This document shows, one piece after another, positions 1 to 10,751 of a stretch of DNA of 64,000 nt. Numbering within the stretch: the first letter of the stretch is position 1; each line of letters starts with the position of its first letter. The stretch covers positions 1 to 64,000 of the forward strand of contig NZ_JAUSBN010000027.1 in the NCBI RefSeq assembly GCF_030651995.1, given 5' to 3'. A program made the position numbers and the translations under genes. This DNA is from Reyranella sp. (lineage in GTDB: Bacteria > Pseudomonadota > Alphaproteobacteria > Reyranellales > Reyranellaceae). The notes below the pieces were generated by a model. That model saw nothing but the letters and a program-made list of their open reading frames with translations, was not told the DNA's origin and searched no databases.

Positions 1-318
1 TCGGGACCTTCGTCGACGGTGCCCCCTGGATCTCTCGATCCTCGCGCCTCAGTCTCTGAGGCGGTTCCGGCGGCCCCGCTCGTCGTCGGGAGCCGGGCTT
101 ATATGGGTACCCCCCAACACCGTCAACGGGAAATTTACGAATCCGTAACGATGACTCGAACTCGCCAAAAATCCCGTCGTACCTATTGTATTGTTGTGCG
201 CCAGAAGCGTTTCCGGCATCAATATGTAGAGAGCGGCCGGTGAGCACAGATTTTTCCGGTCGGGCACTATCCCTAACCCGAAGCCTGGACCTACCGGGCT
301 CATAATAGGTCAGCGGTC
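1..318. other. Non-coding stretch at window edge
   Basis: I see no convincing gene here. The short open frames on both strands lack family resemblance and a ribosome binding site. The middle part (about 160-240) is less G+C-rich than the rest and presumably holds the promoter of the M23 peptidase gene that follows, but I cannot name clear -35 and -10 boxes. Confidence 0.4.
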
Positions 319-1896
319 ATGACGGATTTCCCCTCTCCGTCGGACCGGCCGGAAAGCCCCAGAAACATGACTTTCGGGCTGTTTCGGCCTGTCCTCTTTG
401 CAATCGGCGTCATCGGCCTGGCGATGGGAGGGCTCGTCCTCAGCCATCGCTCGAACCCGGACATTGCCTCGTTACCACCGAGGCCCCCGACAAGTGCGCC
501 AAATCCGGCGCCTGCCGCGCCGCCCCCCGCAGAACCGGCACAGGCCGCCCCAGGGCCCCTGATCCTGGCGGAGTCGCAGCCCGCCCCGCCCGTAACGGCG
601 GCCGATTTCGGCAAACCACCCTCGCTCGATCTCCGCGGCTTCCAGATGAAGCCGCCGGAAGGGCCCACCGCCGACGCCGAACCGCCGGCCAGCGACATCT
701 ACGAACTCACCCTGCGCCTCGAGAAGGGCGACACGGTCGAGAAGATGCTGGCCGACATCGACGTGGCGGAGAGCGAACGCAAACAGGTCTCGGAGAAGCT
801 CCAGTCCCTCCTGAAGAAGAGGCGGCTCGCGGTCGGCGAGACGATCGAGCTCACGATGCAGACGATACCGGAGCAGCCCGACACGCCCCGTGTTCTGGCA
901 CTGTCCGTCCGGCCTCAACCCGAGCGGGAATACATCGTCAGCCGCAAGGATGACGGCAGCTACGATGCCGAAGAGAAAATCTACAAGGTCAGCCCGCGCA
1001 TCGTGCGCGTCGAAGGCGAGCGCGAGGGCTCGCTGCAGCAGAGTGGCGTCAAGGCCGGCGCGCCTTCGGCCGCGATGGTCGAGTTTGTGCGGGCGCTCTC
1101 CTATGACGTCGATTTCCAGCGCGAGTTGAAGCAGGGCCAGAAGTTCACCGTGCTGCTCGAGCAGCTGGTGACGAGCGACGGCAAGGTCACGCATCCCGGC
1201 CGCCTGCTCGCGGGCGAACTGCGACTGATGAAGCGCACGGTCGTCGTCATGCGCTATCGTCCGCAGGGTGGAGCGGATGGCTTCTACAACCCCCAGGGCG
1301 AGAGCGTCGCGCGCTCCTTCCTGCGCACGCCGATGGATGCATCGCGCATCACCTCGCGATTCGGCATGCGGGAGCATCCGATCCTGGGCTTCAGCGCATT
1401 GCATGCCGGCGTGGATTTCGCGGCCCCCCCGGGCACGCCGATCTTCGCCGCCGGCAACGGCAAGGTGGTTGCGGCCGGGCCGAACGGCAGATACGGCCTC
1501 TACGTCAAGTTGCAGCACACGCAGGATGTGGCGACCGCCTACGCCCACATGTCCCGCGTCGGACCAGGCATCAAGCCGGGTGTGCAGGTGCGCCAGGGAC
1601 AGGTGATCGGCTTCGTTGGATCGACCGGCATGTCGACCGGCCCGCACCTGCACTACGAGTTCCTGAAGGGCGGCAAGCACGTCAATCCGCTCACCCAGAA
1701 GTTCGCCATGCGCGGCACGGTCGGGGCCAAGGACGCCCCGCGATTCCGCGCCCTGGCGAAACAGTATCTCGCCCAGCTCAAGAGCGCGCCGGTGGCCGGC
1801 GAGCCGGCGAAGTCGCCGGAACCCAAACCCGCCCCAAAGAAAACGGCGCAGGCCCCGAAGGAACCTGCGCCGCCACTGGTCGCCAGGAGCAACTAG
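319..1896 (+). CDS. M23 family metallopeptidase (peptidoglycan endopeptidase)
   Basis: A predicted zinc endopeptidase or LytM-like factor acting on peptidoglycan in the periplasm. One membrane anchor is seen near residues 17-38, followed by a Pro/Ala-rich linker, a central region typical of M23 proteins and the LytM/M23 domain near residues 345-450. The zinc motif HAGVD (around residue 361) and the downstream GPHLHYEF are intact, so it should be catalytically active. The C-terminus is a Pro/Lys/Ala-rich tail. A second possible start is ATG at 367, just before the membrane segment. It converges with clpB, only a few bases away; this pairing next to clpB is common in alphaproteobacteria. Confidence 0.9.
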   Translation: MTDFPSPSDRPESPRNMTFGLFRPVLFAIGVIGLAMGGLVLSHRSNPDIASLPPRPPTSAPNPAPAAPPPAEPAQAAPGPLILAESQPAPPVTAADFGKPPSLDLRGFQMKPPEGPTADAEPPASDIYELTLRLEKGDTVEKMLADIDVAESERKQVSEKLQSLLKKRRLAVGETIELTMQTIPEQPDTPRVLALSVRPQPEREYIVSRKDDGSYDAEEKIYKVSPRIVRVEGEREGSLQQSGVKAGAPSAAMVEFVRALSYDVDFQRELKQGQKFTVLLEQLVTSDGKVTHPGRLLAGELRLMKRTVVVMRYRPQGGADGFYNPQGESVARSFLRTPMDASRITSRFGMREHPILGFSALHAGVDFAAPPGTPIFAAGNGKVVAAGPNGRYGLYVKLQHTQDVATAYAHMSRVGPGIKPGVQVRQGQVIGFVGSTGMSTGPHLHYEFLKGGKHVNPLTQKFAMRGTVGAKDAPRFRALAKQYLAQLKSAPVAGEPAKSPEPKPAPKKTAQAPKEPAPPLVARSN

Positions 1897-1902
1897 CGTT
1901 CT

Positions 1903-4509
1903 TCAGTCGGCCGCGTCGCTCATCACGCGCTCGCCACCGACCGTCAGCTCTCCATTCTCGACGCCGACCTCGACGGTGTCGCCGTCGTGGATCCGGCCCT
2001 CCAGAAGCTGCGTCGCCAGCGGATTCTGCAGGCTGCGCTGGATCACCCGCTTCAGCGGCCGCGCCCCGTAGACCGGGTCGTAGCCGCGGTTGGCCAGCCA
2101 CTGCAGCGCCTTGCCGTCGATCTTCAGCTCGATCTTGCGATCGGCCAGCAGCTTGAACAGCTTCTGGATCTGCACTGTGACGATGTCCGTCATGTGCGCC
2201 CGGCTCAGCCGGTTGAACAGCAGGATCTCGTCGAGACGGTTGAGGAACTCCGGACGGAACGCCCGGCGCACCTCCTCCATGACCTGCTCGCGCACCGAGT
2301 CGGTGGACTCGCCGTCCTTCAGGGCCGCCAGATGCGAGCTGCCGAGATTGGACGTCAGGATGATCAGCGTGTTCTTGAAGTCGACCGTGCGGCCCTGCCC
2401 GTCGGTCAGGCGACCGTCGTCCAGCACCTGCAGCAGGACGTTGAACACGTCCGGATGCGCCTTCTCGACCTCGTCGAACAGGATCACCTGGTAGGGCCGG
2501 CGCCGCACCGCTTCGGTGAGGACACCGCCCTCGTCGTATCCGACATAGCCCGGCGGGGCGCCGATCAGGCGGCTCACGGAGTGTTTCTCCATGAACTCGC
2601 TCATGTCGATGCGCACCATCGCGTTGTCGTCGTCGAACAGGAACGCCGCGATCGCCTTGGTGAGCTCGGTCTTGCCGACACCCGTCGGGCCCAGGAACAG
2701 GAACGAACCGATGGGACGGTTCGGGTCCTGCAGGCCCGCGCGGGCGCGACGCACCGCATTCGCCACCGCGACGACGGCCTCGTCCTGGCCGATCACCCGC
2801 TTGTGGATCTCCTCCTCCATGCGCAGGAGCTTGGAGCGCTCGCCTTCCAGCATCTTGTCGACGGGCACGCCGGTCCACCGCGACACGACGGCCGCGATAT
2901 CCTCGGGCATGACCTCTTCCTTGACGCCCTTGCCGCCGGCGACCTCGTGGGTCTCGGCTTCCTTGAGCTTCTTCTCGAGGTCGGGGATCACGCCGTAGGC
3001 CAGCTCGCCCGCCTTGGCGAGTTCGCCGCGCCGCTGAGCGATGTCCAGCTCGGAGCGCGCCTTGTCGAGCTGCTCCTTCACCTTCTGGGAGTCGGCCAGC
3101 TTGTCCTTGGCCGAGGTCCACTGCGCCGTCAGCGCCGCCGACTTCTGCTCGAGTTCCGACAGCTCCTTCTCGAGGCGCTCGAGCCGGTCACGCGACGCCT
3201 GGTCGCTTTCCTTCTTGAGCGCTTCCTTCTCGATCTTGAGCTGCATGATGCGCCGGTCGAGTTCGTCCAGCGCCTCGGGCTTGCTGTCGACCTGCATGCG
3301 GATGCGGCTCGCCGCCTCGTCCATCAGGTCGATCGCCTTGTCCGGCAGGAACCGGTCGGCGATGTAGCGATTGGACAGGGTCGCGGCGGCCACGATCGAG
3401 GAGTCCGCGATCCGGACGCCGTGATGCAGCTCGTACTTCTCCTTCAGGCCGCGCAGGATCGAGATCGTGTCCTCGACCGTCGGCTCGGCCACGAACACAG
3501 GCTGGAAGCGCCGCGCGAGGGCGGCGTCCTTCTCGATGTGCTTGCGGTACTCGTCGAGCGTCGTGGCGCCCACGCAATGCAGCTCGCCGCGCGCAAGGGC
3601 GGGCTTCAGCATGTTGGAGGCGTCCATCGCACCGTCGGCCTTACCGGCGCCGATCAACGTGTGCAGTTCGTCGATGAAGACGATGATCTCGCCTTCCGCC
3701 GACGAGATTTCCGACAGCACGGCCTTGAGGCGCTCCTCGAACTCGCCGCGGAACTTGGCGCCCGCGACCATCGAGCCGAGGTCGAGCGACATCAGCTTCT
3801 TGTTCTTGAGCGATTCCGGCACGTCGTCGTTGACGATGCGCAATGCGAGGCCTTCGGCAATGGCGGTCTTGCCGACACCCGGTTCGCCGATCAGCACCGG
3901 ATTGTTCTTGGTCCGGCGGCTCAGCACCTGGATGGCGCGGCGAATCTCCTCGTCGCGACCGATCACCGGGTCGAGCTTGCCGTCACGGGCGGCCTGCGTG
4001 AGGTCGCGAGCGTACTTCTTCAGCGCGTCGTAGCCCTCCTCGGCCGAGGCCGAGTCGGCCGTACGACCCTTGCGCAGCTCCTGCACGGCCTTTTCGAGGG
4101 CCTGGGGCTTCACGCCGCCCGCGGCCAGCGCCTCGGCCGCCGGTGTGCCCTTGGCGAGCACCAGCGCCACCAGCATGCGCTCGACCGTGACGAACGAATC
4201 GCCCGCCTTCTCGGCGATCGCCTCGGCCTGCTCGAACAGGCGCGCGGTCTCCGGCGCCATGTAGATCTGGCCGGCGCCCTGGCCTTCGACCTTGGGCTGC
4301 TTGGCGAGGTTGGCCTCCACGGCGCGGTAGACCGCGCGCGAATCGCCACCCGCCGAGCCGATCAGGTTGGCCGCGAGGCCTTCCGGGTCGTCGAGCAGGA
4401 CCTTCAGAATGTGGTCTGGGATCAGTCGCTGGTGGCCCTCACGGAGCGCCAGCATCTGTGCGCTCTGCAGGAACCCCCGCATGCGCTCGGTGTATTTTTC
4501 CTGGTTCAT
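1903..4509 (-). CDS. clpB: ATP-dependent chaperone ClpB
   Basis: A hexameric AAA+ disaggregase that works with DnaK to rescue aggregated proteins in the cytoplasm. All parts of the family are visible in 868 residues: the N-terminal Clp repeat domain (1 to about 150), the first Walker A GEPGVGKT, the long coiled-coil middle domain (about 400-530, with many Glu/Lys and an [11 protein letters not shown]-type heptad pattern), the second Walker A GPTGVGKT and the C-terminal small domain. The coiled-coil domain separates ClpB from ClpA/ClpC. The start [10 protein letters not shown] is standard. A heat-shock-type promoter lies upstream (4586-4614). Confidence 0.97.
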   Translation of the reverse strand: MNQEKYTERMRGFLQSAQMLALREGHQRLIPDHILKVLLDDPEGLAANLIGSAGGDSRAVYRAVEANLAKQPKVEGQGAGQIYMAPETARLFEQAEAIAEKAGDSFVTVERMLVALVLAKGTPAAEALAAGGVKPQALEKAVQELRKGRTADSASAEEGYDALKKYARDLTQAARDGKLDPVIGRDEEIRRAIQVLSRRTKNNPVLIGEPGVGKTAIAEGLALRIVNDDVPESLKNKKLMSLDLGSMVAGAKFRGEFEERLKAVLSEISSAEGEIIVFIDELHTLIGAGKADGAMDASNMLKPALARGELHCVGATTLDEYRKHIEKDAALARRFQPVFVAEPTVEDTISILRGLKEKYELHHGVRIADSSIVAAATLSNRYIADRFLPDKAIDLMDEAASRIRMQVDSKPEALDELDRRIMQLKIEKEALKKESDQASRDRLERLEKELSELEQKSAALTAQWTSAKDKLADSQKVKEQLDKARSELDIAQRRGELAKAGELAYGVIPDLEKKLKEAETHEVAGGKGVKEEVMPEDIAAVVSRWTGVPVDKMLEGERSKLLRMEEEIHKRVIGQDEAVVAVANAVRRARAGLQDPNRPIGSFLFLGPTGVGKTELTKAIAAFLFDDDNAMVRIDMSEFMEKHSVSRLIGAPPGYVGYDEGGVLTEAVRRRPYQVILFDEVEKAHPDVFNVLLQVLDDGRLTDGQGRTVDFKNTLIILTSNLGSSHLAALKDGESTDSVREQVMEEVRRAFRPEFLNRLDEILLFNRLSRAHMTDIVTVQIQKLFKLLADRKIELKIDGKALQWLANRGYDPVYGARPLKRVIQRSLQNPLATQLLEGRIHDGDTVEVGVENGELTVGGERVMSDAAD

Positions 4510-4585
4510 TACTCAACCCTTTCCTTTACGCCCCCGTCGAGCGGCGGGCGGAAGAGTGGACCCTCCGAAGAAGCGTCCTGAGGGC

Positions 4586-4614
4586 GATATGGTATCGGAA
4601 CGGCGGGCTGCAAG
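4586..4614 (-). promoter_or_regulatory. Candidate sigma-32 (RpoH) promoter of clpB
   Basis: Read on the minus strand, CTTGCA (4614-4609) is followed by CCATAT (4592-4587), with 18 bases between CTTG and CCATAT. This resembles the alphaproteobacterial RpoH pattern of CTTG plus a C-rich -10. It lies about 80-105 bases upstream of the clpB start, where a heat-shock promoter is expected. The assignment rests on pattern matching only. Confidence 0.5.
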
Positions 4615-4691
4615 CCCCTAACCGGCGTGCGACTTTCACTAGTCTTGGACGTGGGCTAAGACCGCCCGGCAGTTGGGACTGGGAGCACTGA

Positions 4692-5252
4692 ATGTCAGGC
4701 GGACACGGACACATCGACAGCTCGAACAAGAGGATCGCCCTGCTGGTGGCCATCCTCGCCGCCCTGCTGGCGGTGTCGGAGATGGGCGGCAAGAGCTCAC
4801 AGACGAACGCCCTGGCGAGCCATATCGATGCCTCCAACCTGTGGTCGTTCTTCCAGTCCAAGACCATCCGGCAGACAACCCTACGCACCGCCGCCGAAGA
4901 AGCCGAAGCCACCTACAAGGATGGTCCGACGCCGATGCCGCCCGCGCTCAAGGCCCAGGCCGAGCGGTGGCGCCAGACGGCGCAGCGCTACGACACCGAG
5001 CCCGAGACCGGCGAGGGCCGCAAGGAGCTGGCCGCCCGGGCCAAGGCCAAGGAACAGCATCGCGACCAGTCGATGGCCGCCTATCACATGTTCGAATACG
5101 GCTCGGCCTGCTTCCAGCTCGCCATCGTGCTGGCAGGCGCGGCGGCTCTCACCTCGGTGATCTGGCTGACCTTCCTGTCGCTCGGGCTCGGCGTCGTGGG
5201 CTTCGGCTTCACCGTCCTGGCCTTCGCCGCGCCGACGCTGATCCACCTTTAG
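4692..5252 (+). CDS. DUF4337 family protein
   Basis: A 186-residue membrane protein of unknown function. There is a hydrophobic segment near residues 14-30 (IALLVAILAALLAVSEM), a soluble Ala/Glu-rich helical middle, and two C-terminal hydrophobic stretches near residues 135-185. The LVAILAALLAVSE segment followed by SNLWSFFQSK matches the DUF4337 pattern I know. The gene stands alone, divergent from clpB, and ends in front of a strong bidirectional hairpin. Confidence 0.75.
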   Translation: MSGGHGHIDSSNKRIALLVAILAALLAVSEMGGKSSQTNALASHIDASNLWSFFQSKTIRQTTLRTAAEEAEATYKDGPTPMPPALKAQAERWRQTAQRYDTEPETGEGRKELAARAKAKEQHRDQSMAAYHMFEYGSACFQLAIVLAGAAALTSVIWLTFLSLGLGVVGFGFTVLAFAAPTLIHL

Positions 5253-5260
5253 AGCAAAAG

Positions 5261-5296
5261 AAAACGCCCGCAGGCGGCTGCCGGCGGGCGTCTTTC
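5261..5296. terminator. Bidirectional rho-independent terminator
   Basis: ACGCCCGC (5264-5271) pairs with GCGGGCGT (5284-5291). The stem is preceded by an A-rich run (aaaagaaaa) and followed by CTTT. It sits between two convergent genes, the DUF4337 gene and the DUF4167 gene, so it can end transcription from both sides. Confidence 0.7.
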
Positions 5297-5320
5297 CGTA
5301 GAGGGATCGTCGTTGGCGGG

Positions 5321-6148
5321 TTAGCCGCGTCGGCCGCCGCTGGCGGGAACGAATTCCGGCACCTCGGGCTGCTCGTCGGCCGCCGGGTCGTTATTGACCG
5401 GCGCGCTGCGGCCCTTCTGAAGAAAAGCCACGCCGTTCAGACCGGGCTCTTCTTCGACTTGTTCGGCTTGGCGACGATCAGGCTGGCGACGTTCGGGCTG
5501 GCGACGCTCGGCCTGACGATCGGATTGGCGATTGTCGGCCTGGCGGTCAGCTTGGCGATTGTCGGCCTGACGGTCAGCTTGGCGATTGTCGGCTTGAGGA
5601 TCCGATTGACGATTCTCGGACTGGCGATTGTCAGCCTGCTGATGATCGGCCTGGCGAACATCGCCCTGACCCTCGTCGGCCTGGTTCTGATCGGGCTGTT
5701 CGCCACGACCACCGCGCTCGTTGGACGGCGCGCGATCGCTGGCATTCTGCTGCGGTTGACCGCCGGGCTGGCCTTGCTGCTGTCCCGGCTGATCGGGCTG
5801 GCCTTCTTCGCCATTTTCGCCCCAACCGAGGTTGTTGCGTTGGACGAAGCCGCCCTGAGCCTGGATCATCCGATAATAGTGATCGGCATATTGCCAGTAG
5901 GACTCGGCCAGAATGCGATCACCGGAGGACGCTGCCTCTCGGGCCAGCGACTGATATTTGTCGAAAACCTGGTGCGCGTTGCCGCGAACCCGGACGTCGG
6001 GGCCGCTGCTATCGAAAATCTGATTTCGATTAGCCGGACGGTTCGAATTGTAATTCTGGGGCTTGTGATGGTGGTTGTTTCCACCGCCGCCACCGCCGCC
6101 GCCACCACTGCGACCGCCGCGCGACCGCTGACGATTGTTTGGTCTCAT
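5321..6148 (-). CDS. DUF4167 domain protein with QADNR repeats
   Basis: An alphaproteobacterial protein with an N-terminal DUF4167 domain: MRPNNRQRSRGG, a Gly-rich basic stretch, then the conserved core around SSGPDVRVRGNAHQVFDKY and ESYWQYADHYYRMIQAQ. Function is not established; the Arg/Gly-rich start suggests nucleic-acid binding. The rest is a low-complexity tail of Gln/Asp/Arg repeats with a 9-residue period (QADNRQADR), then a short conserved C-terminus. I start at ATG 6148 because the domain begins there; a longer frame extends to 6217 but its extra residues are not family-like. It follows prmC in the same direction, as in many relatives. Confidence 0.85.
   Translation of the reverse strand: MRPNNRQRSRGGRSGGGGGGGGGNNHHHKPQNYNSNRPANRNQIFDSSGPDVRVRGNAHQVFDKYQSLAREAASSGDRILAESYWQYADHYYRMIQAQGGFVQRNNLGWGENGEEGQPDQPGQQQGQPGGQPQQNASDRAPSNERGGRGEQPDQNQADEGQGDVRQADHQQADNRQSENRQSDPQADNRQADRQADNRQADRQADNRQSDRQAERRQPERRQPDRRQAEQVEEEPGLNGVAFLQKGRSAPVNNDPAADEQPEVPEFVPASGGRRG
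5529..5599 (-). repeat. 27-bp tandem repeats inside the DUF4167 gene
   Basis: Two nearly identical 27-base units (5529-5555 and 5556-5582) are followed by a partial third. Each encodes nine residues of the QADNRQADR type. More degenerate Gln/Asp/Arg units flank them. The period is a multiple of three, so copy-number change would keep the frame. Confidence 0.85.
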
Positions 6149-6322
6149 TAACCTAGGGCCAGTTGCACGCCGGACGGATGTTGTTGCAGCCCCTCTGCCC
6201 TTCCCGGGCGCCGTCACGGCTGAATTTCAGGGGAGTTGGTGTCCGCCGCTACACACCGGCCGGACCAAGGCCCCCCAAGGGGTAAAAGGAACCTAGTCTC
6301 ATTCGCCCTGATTGCCAACCGA

Positions 6323-7192
6323 TTAATGCTGGGCCGGCACGACACGTGCGATCCCGCCCAAATCCTGCCGGGCCGGCTTGGGCGTCAGGCCCGCAGCGCC
6401 AAAAAGAGCCGCGATATCCGGTGCCTGGCCCTCGCCTGCCTCGACGACCGCCCAGCCGCCCGGAACGACGAGCCGGGGCGCCTCCGCGGCGATGATGCGA
6501 TACGCCGCAAACCCGTCGGCGCCGCCGTCGAGCGCCAGCCTCGGCTCATGGGCCGCCACTTCGGGCATCAACCCGTCCACCACGGCGCTCTCGATGTAGG
6601 GTGGATTGGAGACCAGCAGGTCGAACGGCCCCTCGAGGCGGTCGCTCCAGCCGGCTTGCCGCCAGTCACCCGACGACAGGCGCGCACGCGGCGCCACGCC
6701 GAGCGCCTCGGCATTGCCCCGGGCGACGGCGAGCGCCGCCTCCGAGGCGTCGATCCCGACGCCGGTCGCCTGCGGATACTCCCGCAGCAGGGTGAGCAAC
6801 AGGCAGCCCGACCCGAGGCCGAGGTCGAGGATCCGCATCTTCCGGCTGCGGTCGGGCAGCAGGTCGAGAACCGTCTCGATCACCGTCTCGCTGTCGGGCC
6901 GGGGAATGAGGACCGCCGGCGAGACCTTGAACGGCAGGCCCCAGAACTCCCGCTCGCCCAGGATGTAGGCCATGGGCTCGCGCCGCACCCGCCGCGCCGT
7001 GAGTTCGCGCAACGTCGCGGCCGCGGCGGCCGGCGCAGCATCGGGTCCGCGCGAAATCAGCTGCTCGATCGTCAGCCCGGTGGCGTGGCTCAGAAGCAGG
7101 CGGGCTTCGAAGCGGACATTGTCGATGCCGGCCGCCGTCAGGGCGACGGCCGTGTCACGCAGGAGCGCGTCGTAGGAGGCGCCCTCCGCCAC
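6323..7192 (-). CDS. prmC: Peptide chain release factor N5-glutamine methyltransferase
   Basis: Methylates the Gln of the GGQ motif in release factors 1 and 2 using S-adenosylmethionine. The N-terminal helical domain is followed by a Rossmann methyltransferase fold with motif I as ILDLGLGSGCLL and the diagnostic substrate motif NPPY (in LLVSNPPYIES). The length of 289 residues is normal. The first codon is GTG at 7192, two bases after the prfA stop, so it is almost certainly co-transcribed with its substrate gene prfA. Confidence 0.95.
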   Translation of the reverse strand: MAEGASYDALLRDTAVALTAAGIDNVRFEARLLLSHATGLTIEQLISRGPDAAPAAAAATLRELTARRVRREPMAYILGEREFWGLPFKVSPAVLIPRPDSETVIETVLDLLPDRSRKMRILDLGLGSGCLLLTLLREYPQATGVGIDASEAALAVARGNAEALGVAPRARLSSGDWRQAGWSDRLEGPFDLLVSNPPYIESAVVDGLMPEVAAHEPRLALDGGADGFAAYRIIAAEAPRLVVPGGWAVVEAGEGQAPDIAALFGAAGLTPKPARQDLGGIARVVPAQH

Positions 7193-7194
7193 CT

Positions 7195-8259
7195 CTAGGC
7201 CGCGAGTTCCGCCAACCGCGTGGCCTCATCCTCGGAAGTCAGGGCGTCGACGATGGCATCCAGCCCGCGCCCGTCGAGGATTTCGGCGAGATTGTAGAGA
7301 GTGAGGTTGATGCGGTGATCGGTCACCCGGCTCTGCGGGAAGTTGTAGGTGCGGATGCGTTCGCTGCGGTCACCGCTGCCGACCTGGCCCTTGCGATCGG
7401 CGGAGCGCAGATCGTCGAGACGCTGGCGCTCGGCGTCGTAGAGGCGCGCGCGCAGGATCTTCATCGCCTTGGCGCGGTTCTTGTGCTGGCTCTTCTCGTC
7501 CTGCTGGCTGACCACGACGCCGGTCGGGATATGGGTGATGCGTACCGCCGAATCGGTCGTGTTCACCGACTGGCCACCCGGGCCGGAGGCCCGGAACACG
7601 TCGATGCGCAGGTCCTTCTCGTCGATCTTGATGTCGACCTCCTCGGCCTCCGGCAGCACCGCCACCGTCGCGGCCGACGTATGGATGCGGCCCTGGGCCT
7701 CCGTCGCCGGCACGCGCTGCACGCGATGGACGCCGGATTCGAATTTCAGACGCGCGAAGACGTTGCGCCCCGTCACCGTGGCGATCGCCTCGCGGTAGCC
7801 GCCGATCCCGGTGTCCGACAGCTCCATGACCTCGAACTTCCAGCCCTTTTCCGCCGCGTAGCGCTGGTACATCCGGAACAGGTCGGCCGCGAACAGCGCC
7901 GCCTCGTCGCCGCCGGTGCCGGCGCGGATTTCGAGGATGGCATTCTTTTCGTCGGCGGCGTCCTTGGGCAGGAGCATGCGCTTCACCGTGCGTTCCAGCT
8001 CCGGCAGGCGCTTGCGCAGCTCCTCCGCCTCTTCCTCGGCCATCGCCTTCATGTCGGGATCGGCGGCCATCGCCTCCGCATCCTTCAATTCGCGCTCGGC
8101 CTTGTGCCACTCGTTCACCGCCTCGACCAGCGGGCCGAGGTCGGCATATTCCTTCGAGGCCGCGACGAACTTCTGCGAATCGAGCGTGCCGGCCGACAAA
8201 GCCGCCTGCAGCTCGGCATGGCGCGTCACGATCTGGTTGAGTTTCAGCAACAACGACAT
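7195..8259 (-). CDS. prfA: Peptide chain release factor 1
   Basis: RF1 ends translation at UAA and UAG on the ribosome. The GGQ motif is present in [20 protein letters not shown] and the stop-codon recognition region follows the family. The length of 354 residues is standard. It starts ATG at 8259, one base from the hisS stop, and is followed directly by prmC, which modifies the GGQ glutamine. Confidence 0.97.
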   Translation of the reverse strand: MSLLLKLNQIVTRHAELQAALSAGTLDSQKFVAASKEYADLGPLVEAVNEWHKAERELKDAEAMAADPDMKAMAEEEAEELRKRLPELERTVKRMLLPKDAADEKNAILEIRAGTGGDEAALFAADLFRMYQRYAAEKGWKFEVMELSDTGIGGYREAIATVTGRNVFARLKFESGVHRVQRVPATEAQGRIHTSAATVAVLPEAEEVDIKIDEKDLRIDVFRASGPGGQSVNTTDSAVRITHIPTGVVVSQQDEKSQHKNRAKAMKILRARLYDAERQRLDDLRSADRKGQVGSGDRSERIRTYNFPQSRVTDHRINLTLYNLAEILDGRGLDAIVDALTSEDEATRLAELAA

Positions 8260-8260
8260 C

Positions 8261-9502
8261 TCAGACCTTCAGGGCTTCCGCGAGAGTCTCGAACGGCACT
8301 TCGCGCTGGGTACCGCTGTCGAGGTCCTTGAGCTGCGCGACGCCCTTGGCCAACTCGTCGTCGCCGATGATCAGTGCGGCGCGCGCATTGAGCTTGTTGG
8401 CCCGCTGCATGCGCCGCTTCATGTTGCCGCGATAATCCTGCTCGACGACGATGCCCTGCTTGCGCAGGCTCCGCGCGAGGCCGAGCGCCCTGGCCTCGGC
8501 GGCCGTGCCCAGCGGGGCGATGACGACGGGCCGCGGCAGGGGCGTGGGCTCGTCGGCCAGCATCATCAGCCGCTCGATGCCGCCCGCCCAGCCGATGCCG
8601 GCCGTCGGCGGTCCGCCCAGCTCGGCGATCAGCCCATCATAGCGGCCGCCGCCCAGCACGGTGCCCTGGGCGCCGAGATGCGTGGTCACGAACTCGAAGG
8701 CGGTGTGGGTATAGTAGTCGAGGCCGCGCACCAGCGCCGGATCGACCTCGAAGGCGATGCCGGCGGCCGTGAGCCCGTCCTGCACCGACTTGAAGAAGTC
8801 GCGGCTCGCCTCGTTCAGGTGATCGCTGAAGCTCGGCGCCTGGGCGTTGATCGCCTTGTCGCCCTCGTCCTTGCTGTCGAGGATGCGCAGCGGATTGCGC
8901 GCCAGTCGATTGCGCGAATCCTCGGAGAGCTTGTCCACGTGACCGGAATAGTAATCGGTCAGGACCTTGCGGTAGCCCGCCCGGCTCTCCGGATCGCCCA
9001 GCGAATTGATCTTGAGCACACAGCGCTCGAGGATCGTGAGCCTGTCCAGGATGTCCGCCGCGACCGAGATGACCTCGATGTCGGCCCCGGGCTCGGGCGC
9101 CCCCAGCACTTCGAGATCGATCTGGTGGAACTGGCGCTGACGTCCCTTCTGCGGCCGCTCGTAGCGGAACATCGGACCCGCCGCGAAGACCTTCAGCGGA
9201 AGCTGCTGCGCCAGCTCGCCATTCGACACGAAGGCACGGCAGATGCCGGCCGTGTATTCCGGCCGCAGGGTCAGCGATTCGTCGCCGCGATCCTTGAAGG
9301 TGTACATCTCCTTCGACACGACGTCGGTCGTCTCGCCGATGCCGCGGGCGAAGAGTTCGGTGAACTCGAAGATCGGCGTCGCCATCTCTCGATAGCCGTA
9401 CAGGCGCGCCACCTCGCGCGCCGTGTCGACCACGTGCGCGAAGTGCCGGTAGTCGTCGGGAAGGATATCGTGCGTGCCACGCACGGGTTGCATCTTGCTC
9501 AC
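8261..9502 (-). CDS. hisS: Histidine--tRNA ligase
   Basis: A class II aminoacyl-tRNA synthetase charging tRNA-His. The N-terminus [12 protein letters not shown] is the classic HisRS motif 1 region; motif 2 appears around [20 protein letters not shown], the histidine A motif as [12 protein letters not shown], and motif 3 near [16 protein letters not shown]-terminal anticodon-binding domain follows. The first codon is GTG at 9502, with an in-frame ATG three codons later that could be used instead. It is the first gene of a tight hisS-prfA-prmC run. Confidence 0.97.
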   Translation of the reverse strand: MSKMQPVRGTHDILPDDYRHFAHVVDTAREVARLYGYREMATPIFEFTELFARGIGETTDVVSKEMYTFKDRGDESLTLRPEYTAGICRAFVSNGELAQQLPLKVFAAGPMFRYERPQKGRQRQFHQIDLEVLGAPEPGADIEVISVAADILDRLTILERCVLKINSLGDPESRAGYRKVLTDYYSGHVDKLSEDSRNRLARNPLRILDSKDEGDKAINAQAPSFSDHLNEASRDFFKSVQDGLTAAGIAFEVDPALVRGLDYYTHTAFEFVTTHLGAQGTVLGGGRYDGLIAELGGPPTAGIGWAGGIERLMMLADEPTPLPRPVVIAPLGTAAEARALGLARSLRKQGIVVEQDYRGNMKRRMQRANKLNARAALIIGDDELAKGVAQLKDLDSGTQREVPFETLAEALKV

Positions 9503-9549
9503 GGGAAATCGCCTTGAAAGAAGAACGTCGGGAGGGGAAGGCCTGGTCG

Positions 9550-10686
9550 CTACTCGGCAGCAGCGCGATGTCGCTCGGCTTCTTCCACCTTGGCGGCCTC
9601 GATCTCGGCCGCCTTCTTCTCGATCAGCCCGACCAGGTGGTCGACGACGTTGGCGTCCTTCAGTCGATGATGGGGGACGCCGGCGATGTAGACCTGATGG
9701 GTGTTCGAGCCGCCGCCGGTGAAGCCGATATCGGTTTCGCGCGCCTCGCCCGGCCCGTTCACCACGCAGCCGATCACCGACACCGTCATCGGCGTAGTGA
9801 TGTGGGCCACGCGTTTCTCCAGCGCCTCGACCGTGCGGATGACGTCATACTGCTGACGCGCGCAGGACGGGCAGGAGATGATGTTGACCCCGCGATGCCG
9901 CAGGTTCAGCGCCTTCAGCATCTCGAAGCCGACGCGAACCTCCTCTTCCGGCTCGGCCGAGAGCGAGACGCGGATCGTGTCGCCGATGCCCGCCCACAGG
10001 AGCGAGCCCATGCCGATCGACGACTTCACCGTGCCGGTGCGCGTGCCGCCCGCCTCGGTCACGCCGACATGCAGAGGGTAGTCGCAGGCGTCGGCGAGCT
10101 GCTGGTAGGCCGCGACCGCCAGGAAGACATCGGATGCCTTCACGCTGATCTTGAACTCGTGGAAGTCGTGGTCCTGCAGGATGCGGGCATGATCGAGCGC
10201 GCTCTCCACCATCGCCTCCGGACAGGGCTCGCCGTACTTCTCGAGCAGGTCCTTCTCCAGCGAGCCGGCGTTGACGCCGATGCGCATGGAACAGCCATGG
10301 TCCTTGGCGGCCTTGACGACCTCGCGCACGCGCTCGGCGCTGCCGATGTTGCCAGGATTGATGCGCAGGCAGGCGGCGCCCGCCTCGGCCGCCTCGATGG
10401 CGCGCCGGTAGTGGAAATGGATGTCGGCAACGATCGGGACCTTGGCGGCCCGCACGATCTTCGGCAGCGCCGCGGTCGAGTCCTCGTCGGGACAGGATAC
10501 GCGGATGATGTCCACACCCACCTCTTCGCAGCGGCGGATCTGGGCGATGGTCGCGTCGGCGTCCGCGGTCAGCGTGTTGGTCATGGTCTGGACGGTGATC
10601 GGCGAATCGCCGCCCACCGGCACGGACCCGACCATCACGCGCCGCGACTTGCGGCGCTGGATGTCGCGGTACGGTCTGATGCTCAT
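9550..10686 (-). CDS. ispG: 4-hydroxy-3-methylbut-2-enyl diphosphate synthase (flavodoxin)
   Basis: A [4Fe-4S] enzyme of the MEP isoprenoid pathway that converts ME-cPP to HMBPP. The protein (378 residues) has the TIM-barrel domain and the C-terminal cluster domain with the cysteines CPSC and [10 protein letters not shown] start at ATG 10686 ([14 protein letters not shown]), which matches the family; the open frame continues upstream but overlaps the rodZ-like gene and is not coding. It lies between the RodZ-like gene and hisS, all on the minus strand. Confidence 0.95.
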   Translation of the reverse strand: MSIRPYRDIQRRKSRRVMVGSVPVGGDSPITVQTMTNTLTADADATIAQIRRCEEVGVDIIRVSCPDEDSTAALPKIVRAAKVPIVADIHFHYRRAIEAAEAGAACLRINPGNIGSAERVREVVKAAKDHGCSMRIGVNAGSLEKDLLEKYGEPCPEAMVESALDHARILQDHDFHEFKISVKASDVFLAVAAYQQLADACDYPLHVGVTEAGGTRTGTVKSSIGMGSLLWAGIGDTIRVSLSAEPEEEVRVGFEMLKALNLRHRGVNIISCPSCARQQYDVIRTVEALEKRVAHITTPMTVSVIGCVVNGPGEARETDIGFTGGGSNTHQVYIAGVPHHRLKDANVVDHLVGLIEKKAAEIEAAKVEEAERHRAAAE

Positions 10687-10751
10687 GGGCGCAATGTAGC
10701 GGCGCGGGCCCGCCTCCGCCAGCCGCCGGACATTACAAAGGCGCGATGGTG

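Noticed and set aside
1987-4581. An 864-codon frame on the plus strand opposite clpB
   Set aside because: It mirrors ClpB codons and shows biased Leu/Asp/His/Arg content without domain motifs.
4673-6151. A plus-strand frame with a repeated hydrophobic pattern that resembles a membrane protein
   Set aside because: The pattern is the reverse complement of the QADNR repeats in the DUF4167 gene and its upstream part overlaps the DUF4337 gene in another frame.
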